From JBHYDC01 sp051861205 (GTDB taxonomy: Bacteria; Pseudomonadota; Alphaproteobacteria; Rhizobiales; Pleomorphomonadaceae): a stretch of 64,000 nucleotides of DNA. The position numbers were made by a program, and so were the translations under genes. This document shows positions 34,425 through 44,436 of the stretch, piece by piece. Each line of letters begins with the position of its first letter. Within the stretch, counting starts at the first letter, position 1. The stretch covers positions 1 through 64,000 of the forward strand of contig JBHYDC010000005.1 in assembly GCA_051861205.1 (NCBI GenBank), written 5' to 3'. The notes under the pieces were generated by a model. It did no database searches. It saw only the letters and a program-made list of their open reading frames with translations, and was not told the DNA's origin.

Positions 34425-35570
34425 TCACTTCGTCAAAAGCACGCCGGCGTCGGCGGGCCAGGTGAGATAGACCTTGTCGTCCCAGCTGATCGGCCGCTCC
34501 ACCAGTCGCGTCACGTTGGCGATCGTGGATTTCATGATGGCGCCGTTCGGCAGCTTCACCCGGTAGACCGACACGTCGCCGAGATAGCCGATATCATAGA
34601 CTTCGCCGGATACGACGTTGGGCGTTCCAGGCGCAGGCGCGTCGAGCGAAATGCGCACCTTTTCCGGCCGGATCGCAAACCACGCCGCACCGCCAACGAC
34701 GCCCTCCACCACCTGGTCGGTGACGATCGTCGCACCGATGCTCTCGCAGGTCAAAGTGGTGCGGCCGTCCAGGCTGGAAATCTTGCCCTCGACCATGTTG
34801 ATGTCGCCGATGAAGTCCGCGACATAGCGGCTCGCGGGCAACTCGTAGATTTCGGCTGGCGCGGCGATCTGCGCGATCTTGCCAAGGTTCATGACCGCGA
34901 TGCGGTCCGACACCGTCATTGCCTCTTCCTGGTCGTGGGTCACGATCAAGAAGGTCATGCCCAGCGCCATCTGAATGTCCATCAGCTCGAACTGGGTTTC
35001 CTCGCGCAGCTTTTTGTCGAGCGCGCCGAGGGGTTCGTCCAGCAAAAGCACCTTCGGGCGCTTGGCGAGCGAGCGGGCGAGCGCGACGCGCTGGCGCTGG
35101 CCGCCGGAAAGCTGATGCGGTTTGCGCTTGGCAAAATTTTCCAGCTTCACCAGCTTCAGCATCTCGCCGACGCGGGCGTCGATGTCGGCCTTTGGCATCT
35201 TGTCCTGCTTCAGGCCGAAGGCGATATTGGCTTCCACCGTCATGTGCGGGAAGAGCGCGTAAGACTGGAACATCATGTTGGCAGGCCGGCGGTAGGGCGG
35301 CACGCCCGCTAGGTCCTTGCCGTCCAGAAGGATGCGGCCCGACGTCGGCTCCTCAAAGCCCGCCAGCATGCGCATCAACGTCGTCTTGCCGCATCCGGAA
35401 GGGCCGAGGAGGGAGAAGAATTCGCGCTCGTAGATGTCGAGCGTCAAGTTATCGACGGCGACGAAATCGCCGAAGCGCTTGGTGACATTCTCGAAGCGAA
35501 TATACGGCTTGGCGCCGGGCTCGTTCCAGGGTGCGAACTTCCGTTTTACCGGACCCAGTGACATCGCCAT
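34425..35570 (-). CDS. potG: Putrescine/polyamine ABC ATPase (PotG-like)
   Basis: About 381 residues. Walker A is GPSGCGKTT, the signature LSGGQRQRVALARSLAKRP, Walker B VLLLDEPLGALD, and the switch His lies in LIVTHDQEEAM. A C-terminal regulatory TOBE domain (about residues 265-381) has FIGDINMVEGKI and WFAIRPEKVRISL, as in PotA/PotG. The first ATG that fits is 35570 (MAMSLGPVKRKF); an in-frame TTG at 35606 is possible. A strong hairpin lies upstream between it and potF, so it may be expressed less than the binding protein. Confidence 0.92.
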   Translation of the reverse strand: MAMSLGPVKRKFAPWNEPGAKPYIRFENVTKRFGDFVAVDNLTLDIYEREFFSLLGPSGCGKTTLMRMLAGFEEPTSGRILLDGKDLAGVPPYRRPANMMFQSYALFPHMTVEANIAFGLKQDKMPKADIDARVGEMLKLVKLENFAKRKPHQLSGGQRQRVALARSLAKRPKVLLLDEPLGALDKKLREETQFELMDIQMALGMTFLIVTHDQEEAMTVSDRIAVMNLGKIAQIAAPAEIYELPASRYVADFIGDINMVEGKISSLDGRTTLTCESIGATIVTDQVVEGVVGGAAWFAIRPEKVRISLDAPAPGTPNVVSGEVYDIGYLGDVSVYRVKLPNGAIMKSTIANVTRLVERPISWDDKVYLTWPADAGVLLTK

Positions 35571-35613
35571 ATGACCCACCCACGCTCTGTTCGTTTCGTC
35601 GTCCAATTCAGTA

Positions 35614-35640
35614 AAACGCCCGGCTCATCACCGGGCGTTT
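35614..35640 (-). terminator. Perfect 10-bp hairpin between potF and potG
   Basis: AAACGCCCGG and CCGGGCGTTT pair perfectly around a 7-base loop, 17 bases after the potF stop, with a short T-tail on the minus strand. As an internal attenuator it would end some transcripts after potF or protect the potF message, giving excess binding protein. Confidence 0.65.
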
Positions 35641-35656
35641 CTCTTGGGGCTTGCTA

Positions 35657-36760
35657 TCAGGAGCCGGTTTTCACCGCAGTCCACGTCCGGGTCAGCACCC
35701 GCTGCGACTTCGGATCGAAGGGCCCGATGGTGTAGAGATTCTGCACCACGTCTTCCGGCGGGTAGATGGCCGGGTCGTTCAGGACCGCAGGATCCACAAA
35801 CTGCTTCGCAGCAATATTGCCGTTGGCATATTGCACATAGTTCGTGGACTTCGCGATCACCTCGGGGCGCATCATGAAGTTGATGAATTCATGGGCTTCG
35901 GCAACATTCTTGGCGTCTGCAGGAATGGCCATGTTGTCGAACCACATATACGCGCCTTCACGCGGGATGCGGTAGGCGACCTCGACGCCATTGCCCGATT
36001 CCTCGGCGCGTGCCTTGGCCTGCAAAACGTCGCCCGACCAGCCGAGCACCAAGCAGATGTCGCCGTTGGCAAGCGCGTTGATGTATTCGGACGAATGGAA
36101 CTTCTGGATGTTAGGCGCGACAGCCTTCCAGACCTCGCCGGCGGCTTCGATATCGGCGGCATCCTTGGAATCGGGATCCTTGCCGAGGTAGCGCATGGCG
36201 GCGGGTACCATTTCGGCCGACTCGTCGATAACGTGAATGCCGCAGTCCTTGAACTTCGACGAAATTTCCGGATCGAAAATCATCTTCAGGCTATCCACCG
36301 GCGCGTCCGGCATGATCTCCTGGATCTTCTTCACGTTATAGCCGATCCCGGTGGTGCCCCAGAGATAGTTGACGGCATACTCGTTGCCCGGATCGAAGGC
36401 GGCAAGGCGGTCCATGACCACGGGCCACATGTTCTTCAGATTCGGCAGCTTGGACTTGTCGAGTTTCTGGAACACGCCGGCCTGGATCTGGCGCTGAAGA
36501 AATGGGGCCGTCGGCACCACAACGTCGTAGCCCGAACCGCCTGCGAGCAGCTTGGTCTCGACCAACTCATTGCTGTCGAACACGTCGTAGACGACCTTGA
36601 TGCCGGTCTCCTTGGTGAAGTCCGCCAACACGCTTTCATCGATATAGTCGGACCAGTTGTAGACGTTGACGACACGCTCCTGTGCGGTCGCGATGCCCGT
36701 GGTCATCCCAAGTGCAATAGCCGCAGCGGCTGTCATCGCTTTAATCGAAAAGCTGCTCAT
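35657..36760 (-). CDS. potF: Putrescine/polyamine-binding protein (PotF-like)
   Basis: A 367-residue periplasmic binding protein with signal peptide (IKAMTAAAAIALGMTTGIATAQ). VVNVYNWSDYIDESVLADFTKETGIKVVYDVFDSNE is the classic PotF/PotD start with the substrate-contact Trp-Ser-Asp-Tyr. GTTGIGYNVKKI and LGWSGDVLQAKARAEE are also family-typical. The ATG at 36760 has AGAGGTGA upstream and is preferred over GTG at 36769. It is the first gene of the operon, divergent from the GntR gene across a 448-bp region. Confidence 0.93.
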   Translation of the reverse strand: MSSFSIKAMTAAAAIALGMTTGIATAQERVVNVYNWSDYIDESVLADFTKETGIKVVYDVFDSNELVETKLLAGGSGYDVVVPTAPFLQRQIQAGVFQKLDKSKLPNLKNMWPVVMDRLAAFDPGNEYAVNYLWGTTGIGYNVKKIQEIMPDAPVDSLKMIFDPEISSKFKDCGIHVIDESAEMVPAAMRYLGKDPDSKDAADIEAAGEVWKAVAPNIQKFHSSEYINALANGDICLVLGWSGDVLQAKARAEESGNGVEVAYRIPREGAYMWFDNMAIPADAKNVAEAHEFINFMMRPEVIAKSTNYVQYANGNIAAKQFVDPAVLNDPAIYPPEDVVQNLYTIGPFDPKSQRVLTRTWTAVKTGS

Positions 36761-36928
36761 CCCTGTCACCTCTGATTTGTCGATCCTCTAGGGGCCCGCT
36801 TCGATAGCCAAACTTCCACAAACAATAGAGCGAGGCGCTACCAAAAAAGCGGTCTGATGCCAATCTTATGGTCATGCCACCAGTTTCGGCAACTCCATCC
36901 TTCAGCAAAGCGCTTCCGGCCAACTATG

Positions 36929-36968
36929 TTTTTCAAACCGCAATCGCCTTTTTCAAACCGCAATCGCC
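36929..36968. repeat. Perfect tandem duplication of 20 bp
   Basis: TTTTTCAAACCGCAATCGCC occurs twice head to tail with no mismatch, 170-210 bp upstream of potF. It could be a recent slippage product or paired half-sites for a regulator. Confidence 0.9.
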
Positions 36969-37161
36969 AATGCGCAAAACGGGTTCGGTTTGCGCTCTTA
37001 AAGCGATAGTCGGAAACCGGGTAACTCGCATTCAAGGCAAACTGCATGAAGCACATGGATCCAATGCGCGGCTGCCAAACGACTTTGGTCACGAATGCAA
37101 GACCGCACCGAGTGCCGCAGTCATTGGACAAGGCCGCATTTTAATGTTGCGTTCATAGCAA

Positions 37162-37171
37162 TGTGATCACA
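37162..37171. promoter_or_regulatory. Palindrome TGTGATCACA, candidate GntR operator 1
   Basis: The same 10-bp palindrome recurs at 37999-38008 before puuA. Here it lies 38 bp before the GntR start, which suggests autoregulation. Confidence 0.55.
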
Positions 37172-37208
37172 AACTAAATGAACACGTCAAGCCGCAAGGG
37201 GTTCGATC

Positions 37209-37985
37209 ATGGCCCGCGCTCAGCCCGCACCAAAAGATCTGACCCGACTTGCCAGCGAACCCGGCTTGCCTCCATCTGACACCGGGAGCCGATCCAGCAT
37301 TCGCGAGCGTGTCACCGAAGCGCTACGCGAGGCACTCATCATCGGCCGCATCCAACCGGGCCGCCCCGTGACGCTGCGCGGCCTTGCCGAACAACTCGGT
37401 GTGTCGCCCATGCCCGTCCGCGAAGCGATCCGAGGGCTGGCGGCGGAAAAGGCGCTCGACATATCGGAAAGCGGCCGCATCGTCGTTCCGCGCATGAGCG
37501 AGCAACGTTTTTCGGAGATCCTTGATGCCCGCGCCCTGCTCGAACCCAAAGCGGCGGCGCTTGCCTGCCGACATATCGACCGGGAAACCTTGCGGACGCT
37601 GGAGCGGATCGACGATGCCATCGATATCTGTCTCGAAGTCGGCGACGTCGAGGGCTACATGCGCCTCAACCACCTCTTCCACTTCACGATCTACCGCCAC
37701 TCCCGGTCGGACGTATTCCTGCCCCTGATCGAAAGCGTGTGGCTGCGGTTCGGGCCGTTCATGCGGATGATCTACGGGCGCGTCGGAACGGCCGGCCTCG
37801 TAGACCACCACAAGCAAGCCACGCAAGCCATTGCCGCCGGCAAACCGGAGGCGCTGGCCGAGGCGATTCGGCACGATATCTGCGAAGGCATGAGCCTCAT
37901 CGGCGAGGCCTTGAAGGCTGAAATGGCCGAGAGCCCCCCTAAGGTTGGGCGTGCGAAAAAGGCGGCTCGTCTCGCCGTGGTTTGA
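37209..37985 (+). CDS. GntR-family regulator, FCD subfamily
   Basis: A 258-residue regulator. The GntR winged helix is at about residues 25-95 (RERVTEALREALIIGRIQPGRPVTLRGLAEQLGVSPMPVREAI). The all-helical FCD effector domain follows (FSEILDARALLEPKAAALACRH, LNHLFHFTIYRHS, VDHHKQATQAI), which usually carries metal-binding His/Asp residues. A basic tail ends the protein (GRAKKAARL). It lies between the divergent potFGHI operon and the puu genes, and matching TGTGATCACA palindromes precede both it and puuA. It is therefore the likely polyamine-responsive repressor of the locus. The effector could be putrescine or gamma-glutamyl-putrescine. Confidence 0.88.
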   Translation: MARAQPAPKDLTRLASEPGLPPSDTGSRSSIRERVTEALREALIIGRIQPGRPVTLRGLAEQLGVSPMPVREAIRGLAAEKALDISESGRIVVPRMSEQRFSEILDARALLEPKAAALACRHIDRETLRTLERIDDAIDICLEVGDVEGYMRLNHLFHFTIYRHSRSDVFLPLIESVWLRFGPFMRMIYGRVGTAGLVDHHKQATQAIAAGKPEALAEAIRHDICEGMSLIGEALKAEMAESPPKVGRAKKAARLAVV

Positions 37986-37996
37986 CAAGTGTCGAT

Positions 37997-38010
37997 TTTG
38001 TGATCACAAA
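37997..38010. promoter_or_regulatory. 14-bp palindrome TTTGTGATCACAAA, candidate GntR operator 2
   Basis: A perfect palindrome sits 76 bp before the puuA start and 12 bp after the GntR stop. Its core is identical to the site at 37162. It is placed to control puuA and the genes behind it. Confidence 0.6.
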
Positions 38011-38085
38011 TAGACATGTCTGATCGAGGCGCGGCCCTTCGCCGCCGTCCATGCCCGGCACACTCCAACCCGTGAAGAACCCGAA

Positions 38086-39495
38086 ATGACCACGCTACCG
38101 GCCGCCGTTTCCGGCGAGGATCGTACGACCAGTTCACGGCGCGGCGTCGCTTCTTTGGAAGAAGCCCGTGCCTGGCTCAACGAGCGGGGCATCGAGGATA
38201 TAGAGTGCATGGCGCCCGATCAGGCCGGCGTCGCACGCGGCAAACTGATGCCGACCGACAAGTTCTTCGACGGGCCGACCATGTCGCTGCCCTCGTCAGT
38301 CTTCATGCAGACGATCACCGGCGAATATCCCGAAGAAGATCATAGCTTCAGGCTCGATCCGAACGACGGCGACATTCTTCTGAAACCCGACTATTCCACA
38401 CTGGCCGTGGTTCCCTGGGCCTCGGATCCCACCGCACAGATCATCCATGACGCCTACACCCGCGACGGGCGAGCCGTGGATATCGCCCCGCGCCAGCTTC
38501 TGCGGCGCATCGAGGGTCTGTTCGAGCGGGAAGGCTGGACGCCTGTCGTGGCGCCGGAAATGGAATTCTACCTCGTCAAGCAGAACAAGGATCCCGATTA
38601 TCAGCTGGAACCGCCGGTCGGCCGCTCCGGACGCTCGGAAAGCGGGCGCCAGTCCTATTCGATCCAGGCTGTGAACGAGTTCGACAACCTGTTCGACGAC
38701 ATCTACGATTTCTCCGAGGCGCAAGGGCTGGAGATCGACACCCTCATCCATGAAGAGGGCGCCGCGCAGATGGAGATCAACCTTCGCCACGGCGCGCCGC
38801 TCCAGCTTGCCGATCAGGTGTTCCTGTTCAAGCGCACCATCCGCGAGGCGGCGCTGCGGCACAACATGTACGCCACCTTCATGGCCAAGCCGATGTCGCG
38901 CGAGCCGGGTTCGGCGATGCACATTCATCAGTCGGTCGTGGATACCGAGACCGGGCGGAACATTTTTTCGAATGCCGAGGGCGATCCCTCGCCGCAGTTC
39001 TTTCAGTTCATCGCCGGCCAGCAGAAATATCTGCCGGCGCTGATGTGCATCATGGCGCCTTACGTCAACAGCTACCGGCGCCTTGCGCGCGGCACCGCTG
39101 CGCCCATCAACGTACATTGGGGCTACGACAACCGCACCGTCGGCATCCGCGTACCCAATTCCGGACCGCAGGCCCGGCGCATTGAAAATCGCGTGCCGTC
39201 GTCGGATTCCAATCCCTATCTCGTCATCGCCGCGTCGCTCGCAGCCGGCTATCTCGGCATCCAGGAGGAACTGTCTCCCGAGGATCCGATCGACGGTTCG
39301 GCTCGCAGCCTGCCTTTCGGTCTGCCGCGCGGACTTCTGGAAGCGCTGGCGCTCTTTGAGGAAACCGAAGAACTGGTTCAGATCTTCGGGCCGCGCTTCG
39401 TGTCGACCTACCGGGCGATCAAGCAGCAGGAATACGAGACCTTCATGCAGGTCATTTCGAGCTGGGAGCGGGAATACCTGCTCCTCAGCGTCTGA
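38086..39495 (+). CDS. puuA: Glutamine synthetase-family enzyme, probable gamma-glutamylputrescine synthetase
   Basis: A 469-residue GS-fold ligase. The N-terminal beta-grasp part contains IEDIECMAPDQAGVARGKLMP. The catalytic part has the metal/glutamate motif APEMEFYLVKQNKD, HEEGAAQMEINLRHG, ATFMAKPMSREPGSAMHIHQS and the Arg-rich NRTVGIRVP. These are typical of the PuuA/GlnA3 branch, not ammonia-assimilating GlnA. It would join glutamate to putrescine using ATP, the first step of the Puu pathway. Adjacent aminotransferase and PuuB-like oxidase genes and divergent potFGHI support this. The stop overlaps an upstream in-frame ATG of the next gene. Confidence 0.88.
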   Translation: MTTLPAAVSGEDRTTSSRRGVASLEEARAWLNERGIEDIECMAPDQAGVARGKLMPTDKFFDGPTMSLPSSVFMQTITGEYPEEDHSFRLDPNDGDILLKPDYSTLAVVPWASDPTAQIIHDAYTRDGRAVDIAPRQLLRRIEGLFEREGWTPVVAPEMEFYLVKQNKDPDYQLEPPVGRSGRSESGRQSYSIQAVNEFDNLFDDIYDFSEAQGLEIDTLIHEEGAAQMEINLRHGAPLQLADQVFLFKRTIREAALRHNMYATFMAKPMSREPGSAMHIHQSVVDTETGRNIFSNAEGDPSPQFFQFIAGQQKYLPALMCIMAPYVNSYRRLARGTAAPINVHWGYDNRTVGIRVPNSGPQARRIENRVPSSDSNPYLVIAASLAAGYLGIQEELSPEDPIDGSARSLPFGLPRGLLEALALFEETEELVQIFGPRFVSTYRAIKQQEYETFMQVISSWEREYLLLSV

Positions 39496-39509
39496 TGTCG
39501 GAGGCCTTC

Positions 39510-40895
39510 ATGAACACGCACAACAAATACCCGACCGCCCACTACCGCGCACTTGACGCCGCGCACCATATCCACCCGTTCTCCGACACGAAAGCGCTGA
39601 ACGCGGAAGGTCCGCGCGTCATCGTCAAGGGCGAGGGCGTCTGGCTGACCGACAGCGACGGCAATCGCATTCTCGACGGGATGGCCGGGTTGTGGTGCGT
39701 GAATATCGGCCACGGCCGGCCGGAGATCGCGGACGCCGTGCAGCGGCAGATGAGCGAGATTTCCTACTACAACACCTTCTTCAAGACGACGCATCCGCCC
39801 GCCGTCGACCTTGCCGCCATGCTCGCCGAGCTTGCGCCGCCGCAGTTCAACCGGGTGTTCTTCACCGGGTCCGGTTCGGAATCAAACGACACCGTGCTGC
39901 GTATGGTTCGCACCTATTGGGCGACGCGCGGCAAGCCGTCCAAACAGGTCATCATCGCCCGCCGCAACGCCTATCACGGGTCCACGGTAGCCGGCGCCAG
40001 CCTTGGCGGCATGACGCCGATGCACGCCCAAGGCGGCTTGCCGATCCCCGGCATCCACCACATCGCGCAGCCCTATTGGTTCGATGAAGGCGGGGACATG
40101 AGCCCGGCTGAATTCGGCACCTGGGCCGCCTTGGAGTTGGAACGCGCGATCGATGAACTCGGCGAGGACAACATCGCCGCCTTTATCGCCGAGCCGCTGC
40201 AGGGCGCCGGCGGCGTGATCATTCCGCCCGCCACCTACTGGCCGGAGATTTCCCGGATCTGCAAAGAGCGCGAAATCCTGCTCGTCGCCGACGAGGTGAT
40301 CTGCGGGTTCGGCCGCCTCGGCCGCTGGTTCGGCTCGGAACACTTCGGCTTCGAGCCCGACCTCATGTCGATCGCCAAGGGCCTTTCGTCGGGCTACCTG
40401 CCGATCGGCGGTGTCATGGTGTCGGACCGGGTTGTCGACGCGCTCCTGGAGACCGGCGACTTCAACCACGGCTTCACCTATTCCGCCCACCCCGTCGCCT
40501 GCGCTGCAGCGATCGCCAACCTCACTGTCATCCGCAACGAAGGTCTCGTCGAGCGCGTCGCCAGCGACATCGGGCCCTATCTCCAGAAGCAATGGGTCGC
40601 GCTCGGCGACCATCCGCTGGTCGGCGAGGCGCGCATGGTCGGTCTGATGGGCGCGCTGGAACTCGTACCCGCCAAGCCCTCACGGCGCCGCTTCGAGGGC
40701 GATGGCAAGATCGGCCAGCTCTGCCGCGATCATTCTTTCAAAAACGGCCTCGTCATGCGCGCCGTCCGCGATTCCATGATCATCTCGCCCCCGCTCGTCA
40801 TCAGCCACGAAGAAGTGGATCAACTCATCGCGATCGCGCGCAAAACGCTGGACATGACGCACGCGGATTTGATGCGGCAGGGGTTGATGGGCTGA
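39510..40895 (+). CDS. Class III omega-aminotransferase (putrescine/GABA aminotransferase-like)
   Basis: A 461-residue PLP enzyme. Key segments are the HHIHPFSDTKAL start, GSESNDTVLRMVRTYW, NAYHGSTVAGASLGG, the PLP-Asp in LLVADEVICGFGRLG and the PLP-Lys in SIAKGLSSGYLPIGG. The closest type is the SpuC/PuuE group, using putrescine, gamma-aminobutyrate or beta-alanine as amino donor with pyruvate or 2-oxoglutarate. In this operon it could act on GABA at the end of the Puu route or transaminate putrescine directly. The ATG at 39510 has GGAGG 5 bases upstream, so I prefer it over the ATG at 39495. Confidence 0.9.
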   Translation: MNTHNKYPTAHYRALDAAHHIHPFSDTKALNAEGPRVIVKGEGVWLTDSDGNRILDGMAGLWCVNIGHGRPEIADAVQRQMSEISYYNTFFKTTHPPAVDLAAMLAELAPPQFNRVFFTGSGSESNDTVLRMVRTYWATRGKPSKQVIIARRNAYHGSTVAGASLGGMTPMHAQGGLPIPGIHHIAQPYWFDEGGDMSPAEFGTWAALELERAIDELGEDNIAAFIAEPLQGAGGVIIPPATYWPEISRICKEREILLVADEVICGFGRLGRWFGSEHFGFEPDLMSIAKGLSSGYLPIGGVMVSDRVVDALLETGDFNHGFTYSAHPVACAAAIANLTVIRNEGLVERVASDIGPYLQKQWVALGDHPLVGEARMVGLMGALELVPAKPSRRRFEGDGKIGQLCRDHSFKNGLVMRAVRDSMIISPPLVISHEEVDQLIAIARKTLDMTHADLMRQGLMG

Positions 40896-40937
40896 GACGC
40901 GCTTTTCTCCTTCTCCCCCACTGAAACGCCCTCTCCA

Positions 40938-40960
40938 CCTTCTCCCACAAGGGGAGAAGG
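40938..40960. repeat. Intergenic hairpin CCTTCTCCC / GGGAGAAGG
   Basis: A perfect 9-bp stem with a 5-base loop lies between the aminotransferase and puuB. Similar pyrimidine/purine hairpins recur in intergenic regions of many rhizobial genomes. It may act in transcript processing; no T-run follows. Confidence 0.55.
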
Positions 40961-41023
40961 AAAAGAATGCTCCCGTGCTGAACCCAGCGGTTGCCCGTGA
41001 ATCACCCTCCGTCCTCGGCCCTC

Positions 41024-42298
41024 ATGCCCGCCCAAGGCGGCGCCCCGCACACCGGATCGTGGTACGCCGCGTCCGCCGGTCACATCCCATCGCACCCACC
41101 CCTTAGCGGCCACCGCCGCGCGGATGTCGCGGTCATCGGCGCGGGCTACACCGGCCTTTCCGCAGCCCTCACGCTCGCAAAAGCCGGCTACGACGTCGTT
41201 GTGCTCGAAGCGAACAAGGTCGGCTGGGGTGCGTCGGGGCGAAACGGCGGACAGATCCATCCCGGTCAGCGCCGCGACCCCGATTGGCTGGCCGCCCGCC
41301 TTGGCGAGCCAGCCGCCCGCAAGCTACTGGCTTTTGCCGAGGAAGCCCGCCTGTTTCAGCGCGATCTGATCGCCGAACATGCGATCGACTGCGATCTTGC
41401 CGGAGGTCTCGTCCACGGCATCCACAAGCGCCGCTGGGTGGACGAGGAGCGCCGCCATGTCGACCACCTCAACACCCATTGGGGCGACGACATACGCTTT
41501 CTCAGCCGCACCGACACCGCCGCCAAGCTTGGAACCGATGTCTATCACGCCGGAACGCTCGATCCGAAAGGCGGACACCTCCATCCGCTGAAGTTCGCCC
41601 TCGGCCTTGCCCGCGCGGCCACCAACGCCGGCGCCACCATCTTCGAGAACACCCGCGTCAACGCCATCCGCCACGGCGCCAAAGTGGTGCTGACCACGCC
41701 TGGCGGCGAGGTAACGGCGGATAGCGTCGTTCTTGCCGGCAACGGCTATCTCGGCGGGCTCGATCCGGAAACCGACGCGCGGGTGATGCCGCTCAACAAC
41801 TTCATCCTCGCCACCGAACCGCTTGGCGAAAACCCGATTCCGGGCGGGGAAGCGGCCAGCGATACGCGCTTCGTCGTCTATTACTGGCGCATGACCAAAG
41901 ACAACCGCATGATTTTCGGTGGCGGCGAAACCTATACGCCGCATTTCCCGAAGGACATTCCCGCCTTCGTGGCCAAGCACATGGCCGCGATCTATCCGCG
42001 CCTGAAATCCGCGCCCATCTCCCACGCCTGGGGCGGCACGCTCGCGATCACCGTGAATCGCATGCCCTTCGTGCGCCGCCCGCGCCCGAATGTGTGGGTC
42101 GCCGCCGGATACTCCGGCCAGGGCGTCATGCTTGCCCCCTATGCCGGGCATATCCTGGGTCAGGCCATTCGCGGCGCCACCGAGCGCTTCGACGCTTTCG
42201 CCGCCCTGCCTTGCCCGCCGTTTCCCGGCGGAAAATGGATGCGCTGGCCCACCCTCGTCGCCGCCATGAGCTGGTTCGCGCTGCGCGACAGGATCTGA
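41024..42298 (+). CDS. puuB: FAD-dependent oxidoreductase, probable gamma-glutamylputrescine oxidase
   Basis: About 424 residues of the DAO family. SWYAASAGHIPSHPPL is followed by the FAD motif ADVAVIGAGYTGLSAALTLAKAGYDVVVLEA, then GASGRNGGQIHPGQ, GTLDPKGGHLHPLKFALGLARAA and AAGYSGQGVMLAPYAG. The order and wording closely follow E. coli PuuB, which oxidises gamma-glutamyl-putrescine to the aldehyde, releasing ammonia and H2O2. The start is uncertain: ATG 41024 and upstream GTG 40997 or TTG 40991 are all in frame, none with a good ribosome site. PuuC and PuuD equivalents are not in the window. Confidence 0.87.
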   Translation: MPAQGGAPHTGSWYAASAGHIPSHPPLSGHRRADVAVIGAGYTGLSAALTLAKAGYDVVVLEANKVGWGASGRNGGQIHPGQRRDPDWLAARLGEPAARKLLAFAEEARLFQRDLIAEHAIDCDLAGGLVHGIHKRRWVDEERRHVDHLNTHWGDDIRFLSRTDTAAKLGTDVYHAGTLDPKGGHLHPLKFALGLARAATNAGATIFENTRVNAIRHGAKVVLTTPGGEVTADSVVLAGNGYLGGLDPETDARVMPLNNFILATEPLGENPIPGGEAASDTRFVVYYWRMTKDNRMIFGGGETYTPHFPKDIPAFVAKHMAAIYPRLKSAPISHAWGGTLAITVNRMPFVRRPRPNVWVAAGYSGQGVMLAPYAGHILGQAIRGATERFDAFAALPCPPFPGGKWMRWPTLVAAMSWFALRDRI

Positions 42299-42448
42299 GG
42301 CGCGGAGCACACTCCACGCAGTGGAATGATTTTCTCTTGCGCCCCGAAAGATTGGAACTTGCGGTGCGGCAATTCGCGGCTCAATCCACTATGTGTGCGT
42401 TTCCACAATGGCATTCTTGTGTTGTGTGGTCGCCGGAGCTGCCAGTCC

Positions 42449-42751
42449 ATGCCCCAGATCGTGACAGCGAACCGCCTCATTGACGGCGAGGTCGTCTTCC
42501 GCGCCGCCGATGGGTCGTGGGTGCGGGACGTGAACGGCGCCGGGCTCATCGCCGACAAGGCAGAGGCGGAGGCCGCCGAAGCCGCCGCGATGCGGGATTT
42601 TGAGAATGCCATCGTCGTCGACGTCGCCGTCATCGACGTGAAGCATGAAAACGCATCCATCATTCCGGTCCGATTGCGTGAGCGGATCCGGGCGTTCGGC
42701 CCGACCATCAAATCGGATCACCGCCCCGATCTGAAACCCACCGCCGCCTGA
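42449..42751 (+). CDS. DUF2849-family protein of the sulfite reduction cluster
   Basis: A 100-residue soluble protein (IVTANRLIDGEVVFRAADGSWV). DUF2849 genes are found almost only in alphaproteobacteria, between siroheme synthase cysG and the sulfite reductase gene. The function is unknown; a small assembly or electron-transfer helper has been suggested by context only. Here no cysG precedes it, but cysI follows after 29 bases. The ATG at 42449 has GGAG 10 bases upstream. Confidence 0.8.
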   Translation: MPQIVTANRLIDGEVVFRAADGSWVRDVNGAGLIADKAEAEAAEAAAMRDFENAIVVDVAVIDVKHENASIIPVRLRERIRAFGPTIKSDHRPDLKPTAA

Positions 42752-42780
42752 GTTCCCGCCCAAGGCTCCCGAGAGTTTCC

Positions 42781-44425
<1,645 letters not shown>

Positions 44426-44436
<11 letters not shown>

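Larger units (their letters stand above)
36761..37208. other. 448-bp divergent promoter region between potF and the GntR gene
   Basis: I see no gene here. It contains a perfect tandem 20-bp repeat at 36929-36968 and the palindrome TGTGATCACA at 37162-37171, close to the GntR start. It must carry the potF promoter on the minus strand and the GntR promoter on the plus strand. Confidence 0.7.

Noticed and set aside
36929..36968. CRISPR-like repeat
   Set aside because: Only two directly adjacent copies without spacers, and no cas genes in the window.
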